Shown: in pieces, positions 36,310-48,702 of the stretch
Layout of the letters: each line of letters opens with the position of its first letter
Numbering within the stretch: the first letter of the stretch is position 1
NCBI GenBank assembly: GCA_030248195.1
Contig: JASAND010000582.1
Coordinates: forward strand, 41,351-105,350
Source: Trissonchulus latispiculum
Taxonomy: Eukaryota > Nematoda > Enoplea > Enoplida > Ironidae
Length of the DNA: 64,000 nt
Reading direction: 5' to 3'
Position numbers and translations under genes: made by a program
The notes under the pieces: generated by a model
What the model saw: the letters and a program-made list of their open reading frames with translations, nothing else
The model's database searches: none
Told to the model about the DNA's origin: nothing

Positions 36310-39300
36310 GCTGCTGACCCCTCTTTTTCCAAGCATCTTGAACGTCACCAATTGGCGCTGTAAAACGTCGCATATTTGGATAGCAGCGAATTGATGGAAA
36401 AATGCGCAAAAGAGCATCTGCGAAAGCGGCTGAGCAGTACGGCACATATCCCAAAATTTCCATAGACTCAAAAACAAGAATTCCATCTCGTTTTAACCCC
36501 GGAAAAACAATAGTACAATCCCAAAATTCAGAGTCAAACCCCGCAAACAGACAATTTGCATCCAGCGCAGCAGGTTGACGCTCAAAAACAATATCAACTT
36601 GGGCCCCTGGAATCAATTCTTGCAAATAGCCCAGATACTTTCTATGACTTTGAGATTTAAGCGCAAAAGGAATTTGTACACGACCCAAATAATTATCCCA
36701 ATATTTCCAAGTAGCTATAAAATAGGGATTTAAGTGTGCGATTCTTGTTTCGCGCAAAATCCGGAATATAAGCAATTTGCTACTGAGGCTCCGTATACAT
36801 TCGGAAAGGGACAGCAATAAGAGACTGTTGCACCACCGACCACACCGCTGGCCAATAGGGCAAGTCAACCACCTGCTGAGCACGATACGGACGTATACAG
36901 TAAGCCTGGTCCGTCTGGGGATCAAAGCGGCCCAAATGTACAACGTCCAACGAGGGACGATAATCGCGCAGTGACAAGTCAAAAACTTTAAACGGGCCTT
37001 CATTAACTGCGCCCAAATTTTGAGGATCCCAATCCACCCGAACAGTTCCTCTGGGCGGATCAGAAACAAAAGGCTCAGGTATCAAATGTTCCAAAACAAC
37101 ATTCAAATTGTTTTCATGCAGAAAGTGATCCGGAGGCCAGACAATAACCGGCGACTGCGGGACCTGGCCCAACTCAGGCACATCTGAATTTTCGGAATTT
37201 GGATGGGCAGATCTGCAGGCGGAATTTTGCGAATAGGGCCCCTTATAGGTACGCGCGGAGGAGGAAGCCGGGGCTCAGGAAAAACAGGATTCTCGACATC
37301 CATGTCCTCAACGGCCGCAGGTAGAGTGCCCGACAGCCCGGAAGACTCCACACCGGACACAGCATCCGAAGCCATGTCGGGCGAGGGCTTCAGGGCCGCC
37401 GAACCCCACTGCTCCGTGAAGATAATAGCAAAAATTTGTGACAGGTCGACTTCCTGCATACGCGTCATACCCCAGACAAACTCCTGCGCGGTCCAAGGGG
37501 GTTCCTTGCCTAAAGCTTCGGTAGAAATTGTGGCATCCAAGTCTAATTTACGAATCATGTCAACTTGCGCCGTAGATTCAACTGGCGGTAGCAACGATCA
37601 AATTTTATCAGCGAAATCTAACCTATACGCAGTGACCAAGCGGCCTAAATTTCGCACAAAAGTTGTTTGGTAATAGATATCAGGAGGCGAAGCCTGCTCG
37701 AAATGTCTGCGTGCAGCCTCAATTTCTTATTTTGTGGGCAACTCGATGGACCGGCGCCGCTATTTGCGCGTTTGAAAAACGAATGGCCTCAGCCATTAAC
37801 GTAAAAGATGTCGTGGTTCACCACTACTGCTGGCTCCTTTGCCTCGTACGCCCCCACTGGAGCTCTCGGCGGAGACACCTCCACTTCATCCAGCACTCGA
37901 GACTCAGGGTTCGGCGGGGGAGTTGTTGCCGGCGGAGGCATATCAGGCTGAGGGTAGTAGCCCATAGGTGTACTCATGAAATTGATCTGATATGGTGACC
38001 CAAAAGTCTGCACCACTGGGGTCGACGTGGCCGAAGGGTCCGCAAGGTGCGACGCCTCAGGCGAAACCGCCAAACCGGCCGCTACTGGAAAGGTAGTACC
38101 CGCCGCCAAACCAGGGTCGACCCCCGATTTTTCAGCAGGAACCACACCCTCCGGACCAGCCGATTTCGAAACCACCAAGGACGCCGACCCGCTGAAAAAA
38201 TTGGACAAACTAACGTCCATCTGATATGCAACAGCCGGCTCCACAGCATCCTGAAGCGGAGGCTGAGTCAACACGCCGGAAGCCACGTCTGCAGCACCCG
38301 ACTCCGAGTGATCCATAGGATCCGACTGTTCATCCGACTGAGAATTTGGTGGAGTCTGGGGCACATCCCCGACCACGTCGACTACCCGAGCAGCCGCTTC
38401 CGGTCTCACCACATCCATTGGGTCCTGACTGTCATCCTGTAACGAGTTATCCTGAACCTCCGCCTGCTCCACCGCAGATACATCCAGTAGGAGATCCGCT
38501 TCTAGGGCCGGTCTCCGAGGCGCAGGGGCAAACGAGGTTCGCCGGTGGTGGCCACACGCAGGGGCGGGTCCACCCTCTGAGTAGCCTCAACAAAAATTTG
38601 CTTAGACAAAATTTCAATTGACGGGAGCGCGTCAGGGCGGTGAGTTTGCGCGTCAGCAATAAACGTAAATTTGATACGAATATATTCCCTCGAGGGGTGG
38701 TCGGAGGATCCCGCCACGCCACAATCTCAGCATACTCCCACGTCAAATCTTGCAAAATCTGAAGTTTCAGCGAACTTTCCCACAATTTATCAATGCACTT
38801 CTGATCCCCATATTGAGCACACGCTTTTGTCTTCAAAAGAAACTGAAAATCGAAATTTCGAGAGGATCAATCAAATTTGTGACCTGAATCACAGCTATCG
38901 TATCACGAGCCCCGTCAACCGCCCACTTTATTTCGTCCCGCTGTGGAAACGGAGAAAAAACCTTTTGGAGTCGACTCGAAAGAGCGAAACAATTTAGGTG
39001 GAAAGTGCAACACGTTTTCTTCAAACCAAGGAAAACCCCGTTCCGCCCTTCCCGACACAGGCGGACCGCACGGACCACTCGCATTGGCCCAGAGTTGTGG
39101 GCCAGCTATATCCATTTCGTCCCGATTTGCAAAAATTTTCTTTTCAGAACGAACTGCCATCCAATTTATGTATTTAGACAAATCAACAATGCAATTCCGA
39201 GCATCAACCCCCACCCCCGCCAATACCTTACGGGTAGTCTCCAACCCCTGAACTGCAAACACAGAGTAAGGTGCATTGAACAACAAGGGCTGAAACGCAT

Positions 39301-39565
39301 AGCGGATCACCGACCAAGGCGGGACGTCCAGATAGATAGCATGAATCAGAAAAACAAAAATTTTGATATTGGGAGGATTGGGATGATTTGGTGGCAAGGT
39401 TGGAAAATTGCCGTCAATCGCATGCGTAAAGGCTTGCAAGTCCTCCGGCACTGCAATCGAAGGGGCTGAGACAGAGGCACCGCCGGCAACGCCGGGATTA
39501 CACGGTGGCATAGCCAGATTACATAAAAAGGCCGGCAAAGCCGGGATTCCGAATAGGTGAATCAA
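36310..39565 (-). pseudogene. Retroelement frames, probable gag region, decayed
   Basis: A run of minus-strand frames (starting ATG near 39565, then about 38836, 38472, 37594, 37181 and 37069) shares one direction and a higher GC than its surroundings but shifts frame repeatedly. The middle part (37789-38472) is acidic and proline-rich, as gag linkers can be. I see no zinc knuckle, protease or membrane segment. It follows an LTR-like stretch and precedes a TTAA insertion. It could be gag of a second element copy or an extra 3' ORF of the pol above it; I cannot decide firmly. Confidence 0.45.
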
Positions 39566-40680
39566 TTTGGTTTTATATTTGAATTTACTTGTATTAGTTG
39601 TTTAACATTGTTCCATTTTTGATTGTTTTTATCTGGTTTAATTTGTATTTTCCGATGATATTTGTGTCACTGCATATAGTATTAAATAGTACATCTTTTA
39701 TAAACCTATTAGAATATCCTCTTATATGTAACATACTAGTAGCAGCTCGAGTGCATTGTATAAAGTCTTTTTCGTACAAAACCCCAACAAGAAAATTCGA
39801 AAAAATATTCAGGAAAATCAAACTTCAAATGAAATTACGAATCACAAACAAAATTTCAATTGCTCATGCTATCTACCAGGCGTTCCGGTATATGTACGTA
39901 GAACAATCACATAAAATAGAAACAAGGTGAAAAAAGTACGTACGTAACCAACACTTTATACTACAATTTTTGCGAAAGGATCCAGGTAACCGTAACACTC
40001 CTGGGAATCCTGACAGGAGACATGGAAAATACCCGTTTTCGAGGTGGTACCGGCCAACGAATGCCCAGAACCAACACTGACCCACGCACCCAAAACAGAG
40101 CCCACAAGGCAGAAAATCAGACGAAATAGAAGTAGCTCGCCTAAAACATAAAAAGTAAGTGAAACACAAAACACAAAAGTGAGATCAGACACACATGTTA
40201 CGTACGTATAATGTGCTAAAAGATCAAAAGAAGGGTAAAATGCTAAAATAAACAAAAATATCAGGACGCTAAAACAAGAAAAGAACAAGTCACAGCATAT
40301 ATAGCAATGTTAAAAAGGGGTACAAAAATAGAGAGAAATAAGAAAAACAAAAATTTTCCTTATCAAAATATTTTAAAAATTCAAAGAGAAAAGTTTTTTG
40401 ACAAAATTCAAGAAAATAATACATCTTGAACTAAAATTTGCACACAAAAAAAAATTTTTTTACTCGAAAATTCAAGAAATCAGGTTACAATTCATTTCCT
40501 CAACTGACAGAAAAAGTCGATATAATTTAAACAACAAGAGAAAGTAATAAGTTTAAAAATACATAACAAGAAAATGATGATCAAAAGTAAAAAGAGAAGT
40601 TTATAGACAAAAATTTAGTATAAATTCATAGGTAGAGAGACAAAATACAACACATATGACACAATTGGGGGAGGGGGCAA
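39566..40680 (-). other. AT-rich LTR-like stretch between pol and gag-like frames
   Basis: It has no open frames and lies immediately after the pol end (40681) and before the gag-like ATG (39565). A minus-strand CTATATATG TATA motif sits at 40296-40304 and a possible TGT start near 40643. No polypurine tract is seen on the sense strand and no second copy is in the window, so LTR identity is inferred from position. Confidence 0.4.
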
Positions 40681-41732
40681 CTACTTGTCTGGGTAGAAAG
40701 GTTTCAGCCGGTTCACATGAACATTCTCAACCGGGGGATCGGTACGAAGGGTCGATTGGATTTCACAATTTGTAGGAGATATCATGTTAGTAACCCGAAA
40801 AGGTCCCTCAAAGACAGGCAGGTACTTGCGGCTTGTACCTTTCGGGATATTCGCCTGAGATACATCCTTACATATTAACATTCCCGCCTTGTACTCGACC
40901 ACTCGGACTTTGTTATCGTACGCAGCTTTTCTTTTCTGCAAAACTTGTCTCATATGCTCCGTAACTAACTCTCTAGTATATTTCAGACGAACTCACAAAT
41001 CTTGAACATAACTAGGGTTGAAATCTCGAACTCGCGGAGCAGGAGTAGTCAGAAAATTATCAGGTAGTATGGAGATTCCCCAGTGGAGGGGCTGCCCTAT
41101 ACGCAAAAGGAACCCAAGGCAATAACTCATCCCACTCCTTCTGAAAAGTATACATCGATTTCCGCAACATACGTTTTATAGTCCCATTAAGCCGTTCGCA
41201 CGCCCCGTTGGATTGGGGGCGGTAGGCGGTCGTCCGAACCTTTTTGGTACCCATAAGTTGACATAAATCAGTTAGCAGAGCAGAACAAAACGGGTACCTC
41301 TGTCTGTCAGAATCTCACGCGGTGGCCCATGTACTGCCACAATATTTTCAGCGTAAATCTTTGCAATTGTCGAAGTTTGCTCGTTCTTCATGGGAAATGC
41401 CCAACTCCATCTAGTGAAGAAGTCAACAATCACCAGGACTCTACAATTGCCCTCCCGGGTAATAGGGGCGTGCATCACATCTATGAACAGCCTCTCAAAT
41501 GGTGCCTCCACTGGGGCAAAATTTTTGAGATAAGCCTGGGGCTTCATCGGACCCGGGTTACAAGCCGCACATACCGGACGCGCCTGCACATATTTTGCAC
41601 AACCAGTAGCCAACGTTTTCCAATAGTGTTTTCTGGCGGCAACCCCAAACATCTTATCTTTCCCATTATGACAACCTCCCAAAAGCTCGACATGACATTC
41701 CTTCAAAACATGATGATAACACCCTTTGCGTC
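40681..41732 (-). pseudogene. Ty3/gypsy integrase region, broken
   Basis: The minus-strand frame from about 41732 has the integrase His/Cys zinc region (GCHNGKDK, then CAKYVQARPVCAAC) and catalytic Asp motifs (FIDVM, ILTDRGT). The next frame (41060-41254) has the Glu motif GACERLNGT. The last (40681-40953) has a C-terminal domain with GPFRV. Frameshifts separate the three parts, so no integrase can be made. Confidence 0.85.
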
Positions 41733-42257
41733 TATCAAAAGATATTGAGCACACAAACCTAGCAGGATTCCGTGGATTCGTTCAAGCCAGGTATTGCCTC
41801 AAAATGATTCCACGAAATTGAGCTGGCATGGTCGGAATTGCGCTGTCCAGTTTTTGTCAAAACCAGATTCCAGTTTCGTAGATGGAATCCTGCTGACTGA
41901 GATAAGGCTCGTAAACCTTTTGCTGAATTAAGCTATGTTTTTGGTAATCAAGCTTCGATATGTCTTGAACTGGGTAAGACACGTAAGTTTTAAACTTAAT
42001 TGAACCAACGTTTTTGGATTTGAGCTTAAATGTTTCTTTGACTGGGCTAAACCTTAAACTTATTTTACGCTGGAACAGCTGGAAACCTGCTGCCAAGAAT
42101 TACCTTTAACCAAATTCCACGGTATTGAGCTGGATTGGTAGGAATGCAGCTGGCTGGTTTTTGCCTCAAAAAGATTCCGTGGAATAAAGCAAGCATAATT
42201 TTGATGCGCCCCATCCGCGGAATCTTGCTTGGTTTGTGTACTCAATATCTTTTGATA
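41733..42257. mobile_element. Inverted-repeat element inserted between RNase H and integrase
   Basis: Its ends TATCAAAAGATATTGAG (left) and the same sequence inverted (CTCAATATCTTTTGATA, right) continue as repeats containing GATTCCG.GGA. Internal words attcca/tggaat recur in both orientations. It separates retroelement coding sequence on either side. Confidence 0.75.
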
Positions 42258-43775
42258 GGTGCACTTTGGGGACAAAAACTAGACGAGGGGGATTTTTCGC
42301 TTTTCCCCCTTATGTGAGAGCCAGAACCTATACAATAACCCATTTTCGACCTCGTAATTACCCGAATGTTTACGTATATAATTGAACAACTTTTGGTCCT
42401 GCGGCACCGTCTTGTCCACCAAAAATTTCATCATAGCTGAAGCAAATTCGTCCGCAGCCAGGGCTTGTTTCCAAATTTCCTGGGGGGCATTTCGAGGCAG
42501 GAGCGGAGGAGGGTTACCCTCCCCTTCCGTCTCCCCTTCCGGAGCCTCCCCCACAGAGTCATCGGATTCTTCGAGTTCTTCAATAGCCAAAACAACTAAG
42601 GAGCCCACAAAATCCGGAATTTGGGGATGATCTGAAAAAGCACCCCAAAGTGGAGGATTTCGCGACAAAGCATCAGGAGCCCCATTCGTTATTCCCGGAC
42701 GCTGGATTACTCGAAAACGAAAAGATGCCAGAAAAATCGCCCCTGGGCCGTACGCGGGATAGCCTGGTCCCCCCACATGTATTCCAAAGCCTTGTGATCG
42801 GTAATAACGTCAAATTCATTCAAAATGAGGTAATGCTGGAAATATGAAATTCCGAAATAGATTGCGAGGTCCTCCAATTCGGTGACATGGTAATTCTTTT
42901 CCGGTGCTTGTAAAGCCCTGGCTGCATAAACGACCGGATGAAATTTTTCGGCCTCGTCCTGCTGCTGCAGTACAGCAGCAATGCCTTGATAACTGGCATC
43001 CGTAGCTAGAGTAAACTTTTTAGCAAAATCAGGGTAGACAAGAACAGGTGCCGTCACTAGTTTTTGCTTTAAAGTTTCGAAAGCTGCTTGACACGCCCCG
43101 TCCCACACAAAATCGGCATCCTTCCGCGAAAGGCGGTTGAGAGAATGAGCAGTTTTCGAAAAATTTGATACAAAGCGACGATAGTACCCGGCCAATCCCA
43201 AAAAAACTCTGTACGTTCTTGACATTTTGAGGTACCGGGAACTGTTGGACAACCCGAATTTTTTCAGGATCAGTAGGAATTCCCGTTTTTAACAAGACGT
43301 GACCCAAAAATGGCATTGACGATTTTCTAAATTCACATTTTGAGAGTTTCAAAATAACGTGCTCTCTCGAACATCGAAGAAAAACTTCTAAAAGTCTTGT
43401 CAAATGTTCTAGCTGCGTAGCACTGGTTACTAGAACATCATCAATATAAACAATAAATCCGCCCATGATGCTGTCAATAATGTGTTAGAACGTGCTAGGG
43501 GCATTACACAACCCGAAAGGCAAGACTTTAAATTCAAGTAGCCCCGCATGGGTGATGAAAGCGGTTTTTTCGCGATCAGGTGGATAAATCGGAATTTGGT
43601 GGAAACCCGAAGCCAAGTCTAGTTTTGACAAAATACAATGCCCCAGAATAGCTTCAAAAAGACCATGAATATATGGAATTGGGTAACAGTCCTTTTTCGT
43701 AACTGAATTCAATTTCCTATAATCGACACACAACCGCCAATCCGACGTTGCCTCATTAGAAATTTTTGGAAGCCG
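42258..43775 (-). pseudogene. Ty3/gypsy reverse transcriptase C-part and RNase H, broken
   Basis: 43485-43775 encodes fingers/palm motifs (LCVDYRKLNSVTKKD, LDLASGFHQIP, LPFGLCNAPSTF). 43029-43466 encodes the catalytic YIDD box and the following thumb, and 42707-43252 encodes an RNase H-like segment (LATDASYQGIAAVLQQ). 42279-42776 continues toward integrase. Stops and shifts divide the frames. Confidence 0.9.
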
Positions 43776-45064
43776 TAAATATTTGAATCTGCACGATCCT
43801 ACATGACGTCTCTGCCTTCCTCCAATGATCTCAGCTGCCTGCCCTGGATCTCAGCCTCCCTCCAATGATCTCAGCTGCCTGCCCTGGATGTCAGCATCCC
43901 TCCAATGATCTCAGCTGCCTGCCCTGGATCTCAGCATCCTTCTAATGGTCTCAGCTGCCTGCCCTGGATTTCAGCCTCCCTCTAATGATCTCAGCAGCCT
44001 GCCCTGGATCTCAGCCTACCTCCAATAATCTCAGCTGCCTGCCCTGGATCTCAGCCCCCCTCCAATGATCTCAGCTGTTTGTCATAGATAGGACCAAATG
44101 AGGAGATTGCCTTCCAATTTTATTACAACCAACAAATGTTAACGTCAACCATCAAAACAGGCTAAGTTTTGCATAACTGTCAATGCTGTTAGAGTTGTTC
44201 AATATTGTGGGTAACGAATGAAAGTATAATTTGGTAGGCAAATTTTATATATCCAAGGACAATCACGCGTTTTGTAAATACAAATTTGCTGATACCCACT
44301 AAGGGATTTAGGAAGTCTGAATCGTATTCACATCTGTGGTGTTGTGCAGTAGACTACGAACATCGACTTTGTACTAAGTAGTTGCTATGCTCTAAGGATT
44401 GTTCAATATCTATAACCAAGCCAAAAGCACTGTTAATTCACAACTGCATTTAGGTAAACCGAATATGGTCAGTTGAAATACATAAATTTTTGTTTTGACA
44501 GAATTTGAGGTACAAAAGTAAATAAAGGCTAGTATTTTAGACTAGATAAACAGAAACGAAGATGTTGCAAATCAAGTCTACCCTGAGCCTGAATAAAACG
44601 ACAGTGCACCTGTTACTACAACCAGAAGACTCGTTCTGCCACCGTCCAAGAAACTCCGCCCAAACAAATACGATTATGAGATGAATCTATATGTACCATT
44701 ATGTTGGTATTCATCATGTTCTGTTATGTATTTGATACGCCCCCTATCAAACTTTGTGGTCCATGAGGACCAGCCTTTTCGATCACCAATCTGGCGCCAG
44801 CTGACGCCATCTTTAGGAATCCGTCCCCCCTCCTTGTCATCAATTAACCGAGAGTTAAGGGGAGGCCGCCTTCGGGTGGAGCTGCCGAGGTGCGTTCATC
44901 CATAGCCGGTGATGGGCAAATCTCCATCCTTGCGAAACGCATCGGGTAATTGTTAAAGACAATTATTCGGTGTCAGCTAATCCCCAGTTAAATTTATAAA
45001 ATCAACATCAAGCTGGCACTACTCCTAACCGGTGTAAGACCAACTGGAGTGGGGCGTACAGAAA
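43776..45064. mobile_element. Insertion splitting the reverse transcriptase
   Basis: RT coding stops near 43775 and resumes near 45065, so this 1.29-kb segment is foreign. It holds a 40-bp tandem array, AT-rich DNA (44090-44750) and a GC-richer end (44760-44960). I could not identify its termini or class. Confidence 0.6.
43811..44083. repeat. 40-bp tandem repeat, nearly 7 copies
   Basis: The unit built of CAATGATCTCAGCTGCCTGC and CCTGGATCTCAGCCTCC recurs exactly every 40 bp with one to three substitutions per copy. Confidence 0.95.
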
Positions 45065-45290
45065 AAAACGCCAATCCCCATCCTTTTTGCAACCAAAATA
45101 ATGGAGTAGGCCCATGGGCTTCGGGAGGGTTGTATAAGCCCTTGTTCCAACCAAGCATTTAATTTGTCGTCAATGATGTGCTTTTGCGCCGGGTTGACCT
45201 TGTATGCCCGCGCTTTTATGGGGCGTTTTCCTGGCTCAATCTCGATATAATGATAGTCTATGTCAGTCTTTCCAAAACCCCCTGCCGATT
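45065..45290 (-). pseudogene. Ty3/gypsy reverse transcriptase N-part
   Basis: Translation of the minus strand gives the classical entry to the gypsy RT (IEPGKRPIKARAYKVN, LNAWLEQGLIQPS, SPWAYSIILV). It is separated from the rest of the RT by the insertion at 43776-45064. Confidence 0.82.
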
Positions 45291-47126
45291 ACCAAATTTC
45301 GGGAAAATTTAAAATCATAAGGCGTAGCCGCCTCTGATTCCTAAGCAGCAGGCAACAATCTTTGAATTTGATCTTTTAATTCAAGAGAGCACGTTTCTGA
45401 AGAGCCGACAAAGTGGGAGTGGAACCCATGTCCAAAACTTATAAAGGTTCTATCAATTGGTCGTCCAAGTCAGTACGTACAATTTCGCCGTTTTCCGGAA
45501 CACGATTTTCGAAAAAATTTTTCCAAACAGGGCGTTCATACCTTTTTCCCCAGGGTGAATTTTCCTAACTAAAGATTTTCTTATCCACGAACGAACTTGA
45601 GGGGAGTAGTGGCAGTTCCTACCGGCTACTCAGGCGATTCAGTCGTCGCCCCTTCCGCACACACCGGTGAACCAGAGTCCACCTCCGGTTCTGCGGCAGT
45701 CAGCCCTTCAGGGAGTCATCCCTCGGACAGACCGGAATCCTGATCCGATCCTCCTTGGGACAACCTCCCATGAAGGGCCTCCGGCAGAGATTCTGACCGG
45801 ACCCCCGCTGGGAGGAGAGAGGACTGCCCTTCCTGCGTATCCTGGACCCAGAAATTCACTTCTTCGGCAAACACCACTGGAACCAGCGGTAAACGAGTAG
45901 AAAAGCCCGAGGGGAGAGGCACAAGGTCGCCCCGCTCGAACAAGCATGATTTGAGAGGCTGGTGTGTCTCAAGCACAGGGGGGTTTTCCCCTCTTTAGAG
46001 GAAGCCACCTCCTCCTTTAGACACTCGTCTGGATCAGGAGGAGACGAAAAACCCTTGATCAAGGCAGATTTTCCCGAAATCACCTCCAGAGGCTGTTCCT
46101 CCAACTCTACTTCACCCTCCTCGCCTACCCCTTCTTTTAGAGGAGATAGGGAGTCCGAAGAAAAAGTCCCACTTTCGTCAGCCTAACTCCGTCGTGAAAA
46201 CATATTAGAATCATGAACTACATCTTCGGGTTCTTCACAGTGAAAAACAATGTCATTTTCAAGTGTATCTTCTCGTACGTACATATCAAAAGGTAACTCC
46301 ACCCGAGGTGGGGCCCCCCCATACGTACATCTACAGCAAGCAACATTTCCTGTCCCAAGGGGTACAAATTTGCACGTGCTTGAGACACCACAAGCGGGAC
46401 CGAGAATTGGATATCCTGAGCCCAGTAGTCAGCCGCAGGTTCGACTGAGCCAACAATTGTAGCCTTCGGAAGACGTACCGCTGTCGAGGTGGGATTTGCC
46501 ACCAAAATTTGAAATTTATTACCCGTAGGCTCTACTACCCCCGCATATGGTAAAACTCTACTTGCTTGAATAAACGACTCAAGAGGCTCAAAAAATACAA
46601 GCTTTCAAAATTTTGAGAGGCTATAAGAGCCGAAGCCCATACCTCCGACGTCGGGGGCACGACAGTATCTATGGTTATAACCGCCGCCGATTGCGCTTTT
46701 GGACTTGAAAACCATTCGGCACAGATCTCTTCAGGTGACAATAATGGCTGAAAAACCCCTGCACCCGTCGGATCCGGAAAATAAAGCGATTTTTTGGAAG
46801 AAAACCAGATCCCAGTTGTAATGTTTCATCATATCCGTGCCGATCAAACTTTCCCTGTAAAAATCCGGGCCAACGTAAAAAGACCATTCAAAAACATGTC
46901 GTGGCCCCTGACCCATTCCCACCACAAATTTAGCGCACAATTTTGAAGTCAATTTAAGTGGAGCATTTGCTGAAGTTACCGCAGAAATAGGATCGAGTTC
47001 CTGCAGCCGAACCGTGACACCACTCCGGGCAAATCTTTCCTACACTCGTGGGCCAATAATAGAAATAGAGGCCCCCGAGTCAATGATTGCCAGAAAACTC
47101 TGGCCACCCATTTCGACTTTTATAGC
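45291..47126 (-). pseudogene. Ty3/gypsy protease and protease-RT linker, broken
   Basis: About 47037-47126 encodes the retropepsin active-site region with AIIDSGASISIIG, followed by a stop. 46731-46952 encodes the later protease segment SLIGTDMMKHYNWDLVF in another frame. The linker down to 45291 has many short frames. No gag is found above the protease, so the element is 5'-truncated here. Confidence 0.75.
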
Positions 47127-47611
47127 ATGGAGTATTATCCCCAGCAGCTAGGATTACTTCTGTGTCCCAATCAGTGGAACTTCTGGGAGCCAGAGTCACT
47201 GAATGGAAAGATTTGTCCGGGCCGAATATTTCACACATGGTTGACCCTAGGTCAAATGTTAGAATTGACCATGTTCGTTGGAAAAACTTTGTCTAGGGGA
47301 AATTTGATGTCGTAGAATTCAAAGGGCTAATACTGGCTCAAATCGTCTGGCCGCAAAAGTTAGGCAGGCGCTAAACAATGCCTAATACTGAAATACCCGC
47401 TGAGGGTGCCTCCCAATCAAAGCCTATTTTATCTTTAGACTTGATAATGGACAGGTACGGATCCTAAAAAATTAACATGCTCAGAACAGCAAATACTGAT
47501 CATTATGTATCTGTGCTTAATTGAATACTACGTTAGATTATTAAATGTAGTAGCAATAAATAACTCATAATAAATAACATTAGTGAGTCATTCCACTATA
47601 AGTTTCAAAAC

Positions 47612-47686
47612 TCAACTGAGAATCGAACCACCACTTGAATTAATCTAGGCTAAAAAGAGCGCCTTAGCTCACTCGACCACCGCAGC
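47612..47686 (-). repeat. tRNA-Leu-like pseudogene or SINE head
   Basis: On the minus strand GGTGGTCGAGTGAGCTAAGG resembles the A-box region of a type II (Leu/Ser) tRNA and GGTTCGATTCT is a B box. The acceptor arms do not pair and the anticodon stem is weak, so it is not a working tRNA gene. Confidence 0.5.
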
Positions 47687-47728
47687 TTAGAATTTATATA
47701 GCAAAAGCAGCTATATATAAGCTTCCAG

Positions 47729-47890
47729 CTATCAGCAAATATTCTGAATGTTCAGAAGCTCTTCAGATTTTCAGAGGAATACCATAAATTATATAAGTTC
47801 CATTTCCTATGGTACATACATTCAAACACCTCTTCAACAGCTTGGATGATTTAAAGAGCTTCTGAACATTCAGAATATTTGCCAATAATC
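47729..47890. repeat. Palindromic element (about 160 bp)
   Basis: The left arm AGCAAATATTCTGAATGTTC, continuing AGAAGCTCTT, is matched by its inverse at 47854-47885. The centre contains smaller hairpins. Confidence 0.75.
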
Positions 47891-48207
47891 TTAACAATTG
47901 TTAATAACACTTATTAACTTAACAAACTTAATACATATTTGGCTGCAATCACGTTTGTAATGACAAAACTGCACCTATATGTTCAACATATAAATTGCTT
48001 CTGAAAAAGTTTAAAATTCTAGTCATCAGAGTCCTATCTTTATCACGTATTCGGCTGCTGCATCAGAACGCCCATTTTCTAGCTACTGAAATCTGTAGTC
48101 ATACGCCCTTAACCCTACACCGCTAGGGAGACAGCTTCCTGTCTTCCTCAGGCTTAATCATGTCTTCCATGTCTTCTTTTCGGAAATATCGCATAGTCTG
48201 TTATCTT

Positions 48208-48491
48208 TGTAGCGCTTCTACCAGGGCTGGTGGACCAAGACGTAACCAGGGACAAGCCCGAACGGGAGGCGTCAGGCACCCTCGTACCCACGAAACCAGG
48301 ACCTAGAAGAGAGAAGGGAAGAGGGAGGTTCAGCTTTTCTCACACCATTGAAAGTAAAGAATTGGCCCAGCCGGGGATCGAACCACGGCCCTTCTAATCC
48401 GGAATCACACATGCTACCGCTACACCACAGGGCTATCTGCTGAACTCCCGTTACAGGCTTATCAATCTTTCCTATGCCTGCTTCCCTTACA
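48208..48491 (-). repeat. 3' LTR with tRNA-like domain
   Basis: This 284-bp copy carries the A-box-like TGGTGTAGCGGTAGCATG and the B box GGTTCGATCCC on the minus strand, between acceptor-like GCCCTG and CCGGCTGGGCC sequences. The anticodon region has diverged. Confidence 0.8.
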
Positions 48492-48702
48492 TCTCCCCCG
48501 GGTTTCAATTAAGACGCGTCCCGCGGCTTACTCAACTCGGAATAGAACCGAGAGCGCATCCAGCGCAGGGCATTCTGAGCCCAAGGGATCCGTGCTCCCC
48601 CGACACACGTTCCAGACCCCTTTAGATCCAACCAATCAGAAGCAACTACGGGGGGATCAGAGACAGGAGTCCAATCCGGGCCATCCTGGCAGCCTCGCCA
48701 CA
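48492..48702 (-). pseudogene. Internal remnant of the miniature LTR element
   Basis: A GC-rich minus-strand frame of 64 codons (to a stop at 48509) runs from just inside the 5' LTR end. Its C-terminal part (WAQNALRWMRSRFYSE) looks like genuine coding sequence, perhaps the end of a former polyprotein. I recognise no domain. It ends just before the polypurine tract. Confidence 0.5.

Larger units (their letters stand above)
47127..48203. other. No gene; tRNA-like and hairpin repeats
   Basis: Apart from the tRNA-Leu-like domain and the 160-bp palindrome listed separately, this AT-rich stretch shows nothing I recognise. Confidence 0.45.

Noticed and set aside
36287..37069. Intact 260-codon host gene
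   Set aside because: It is the longest frame in the window, but it reads through the TTAA element boundary at 36309 into transposon DNA and lies within decayed retroelement sequence whose frame changes just upstream.
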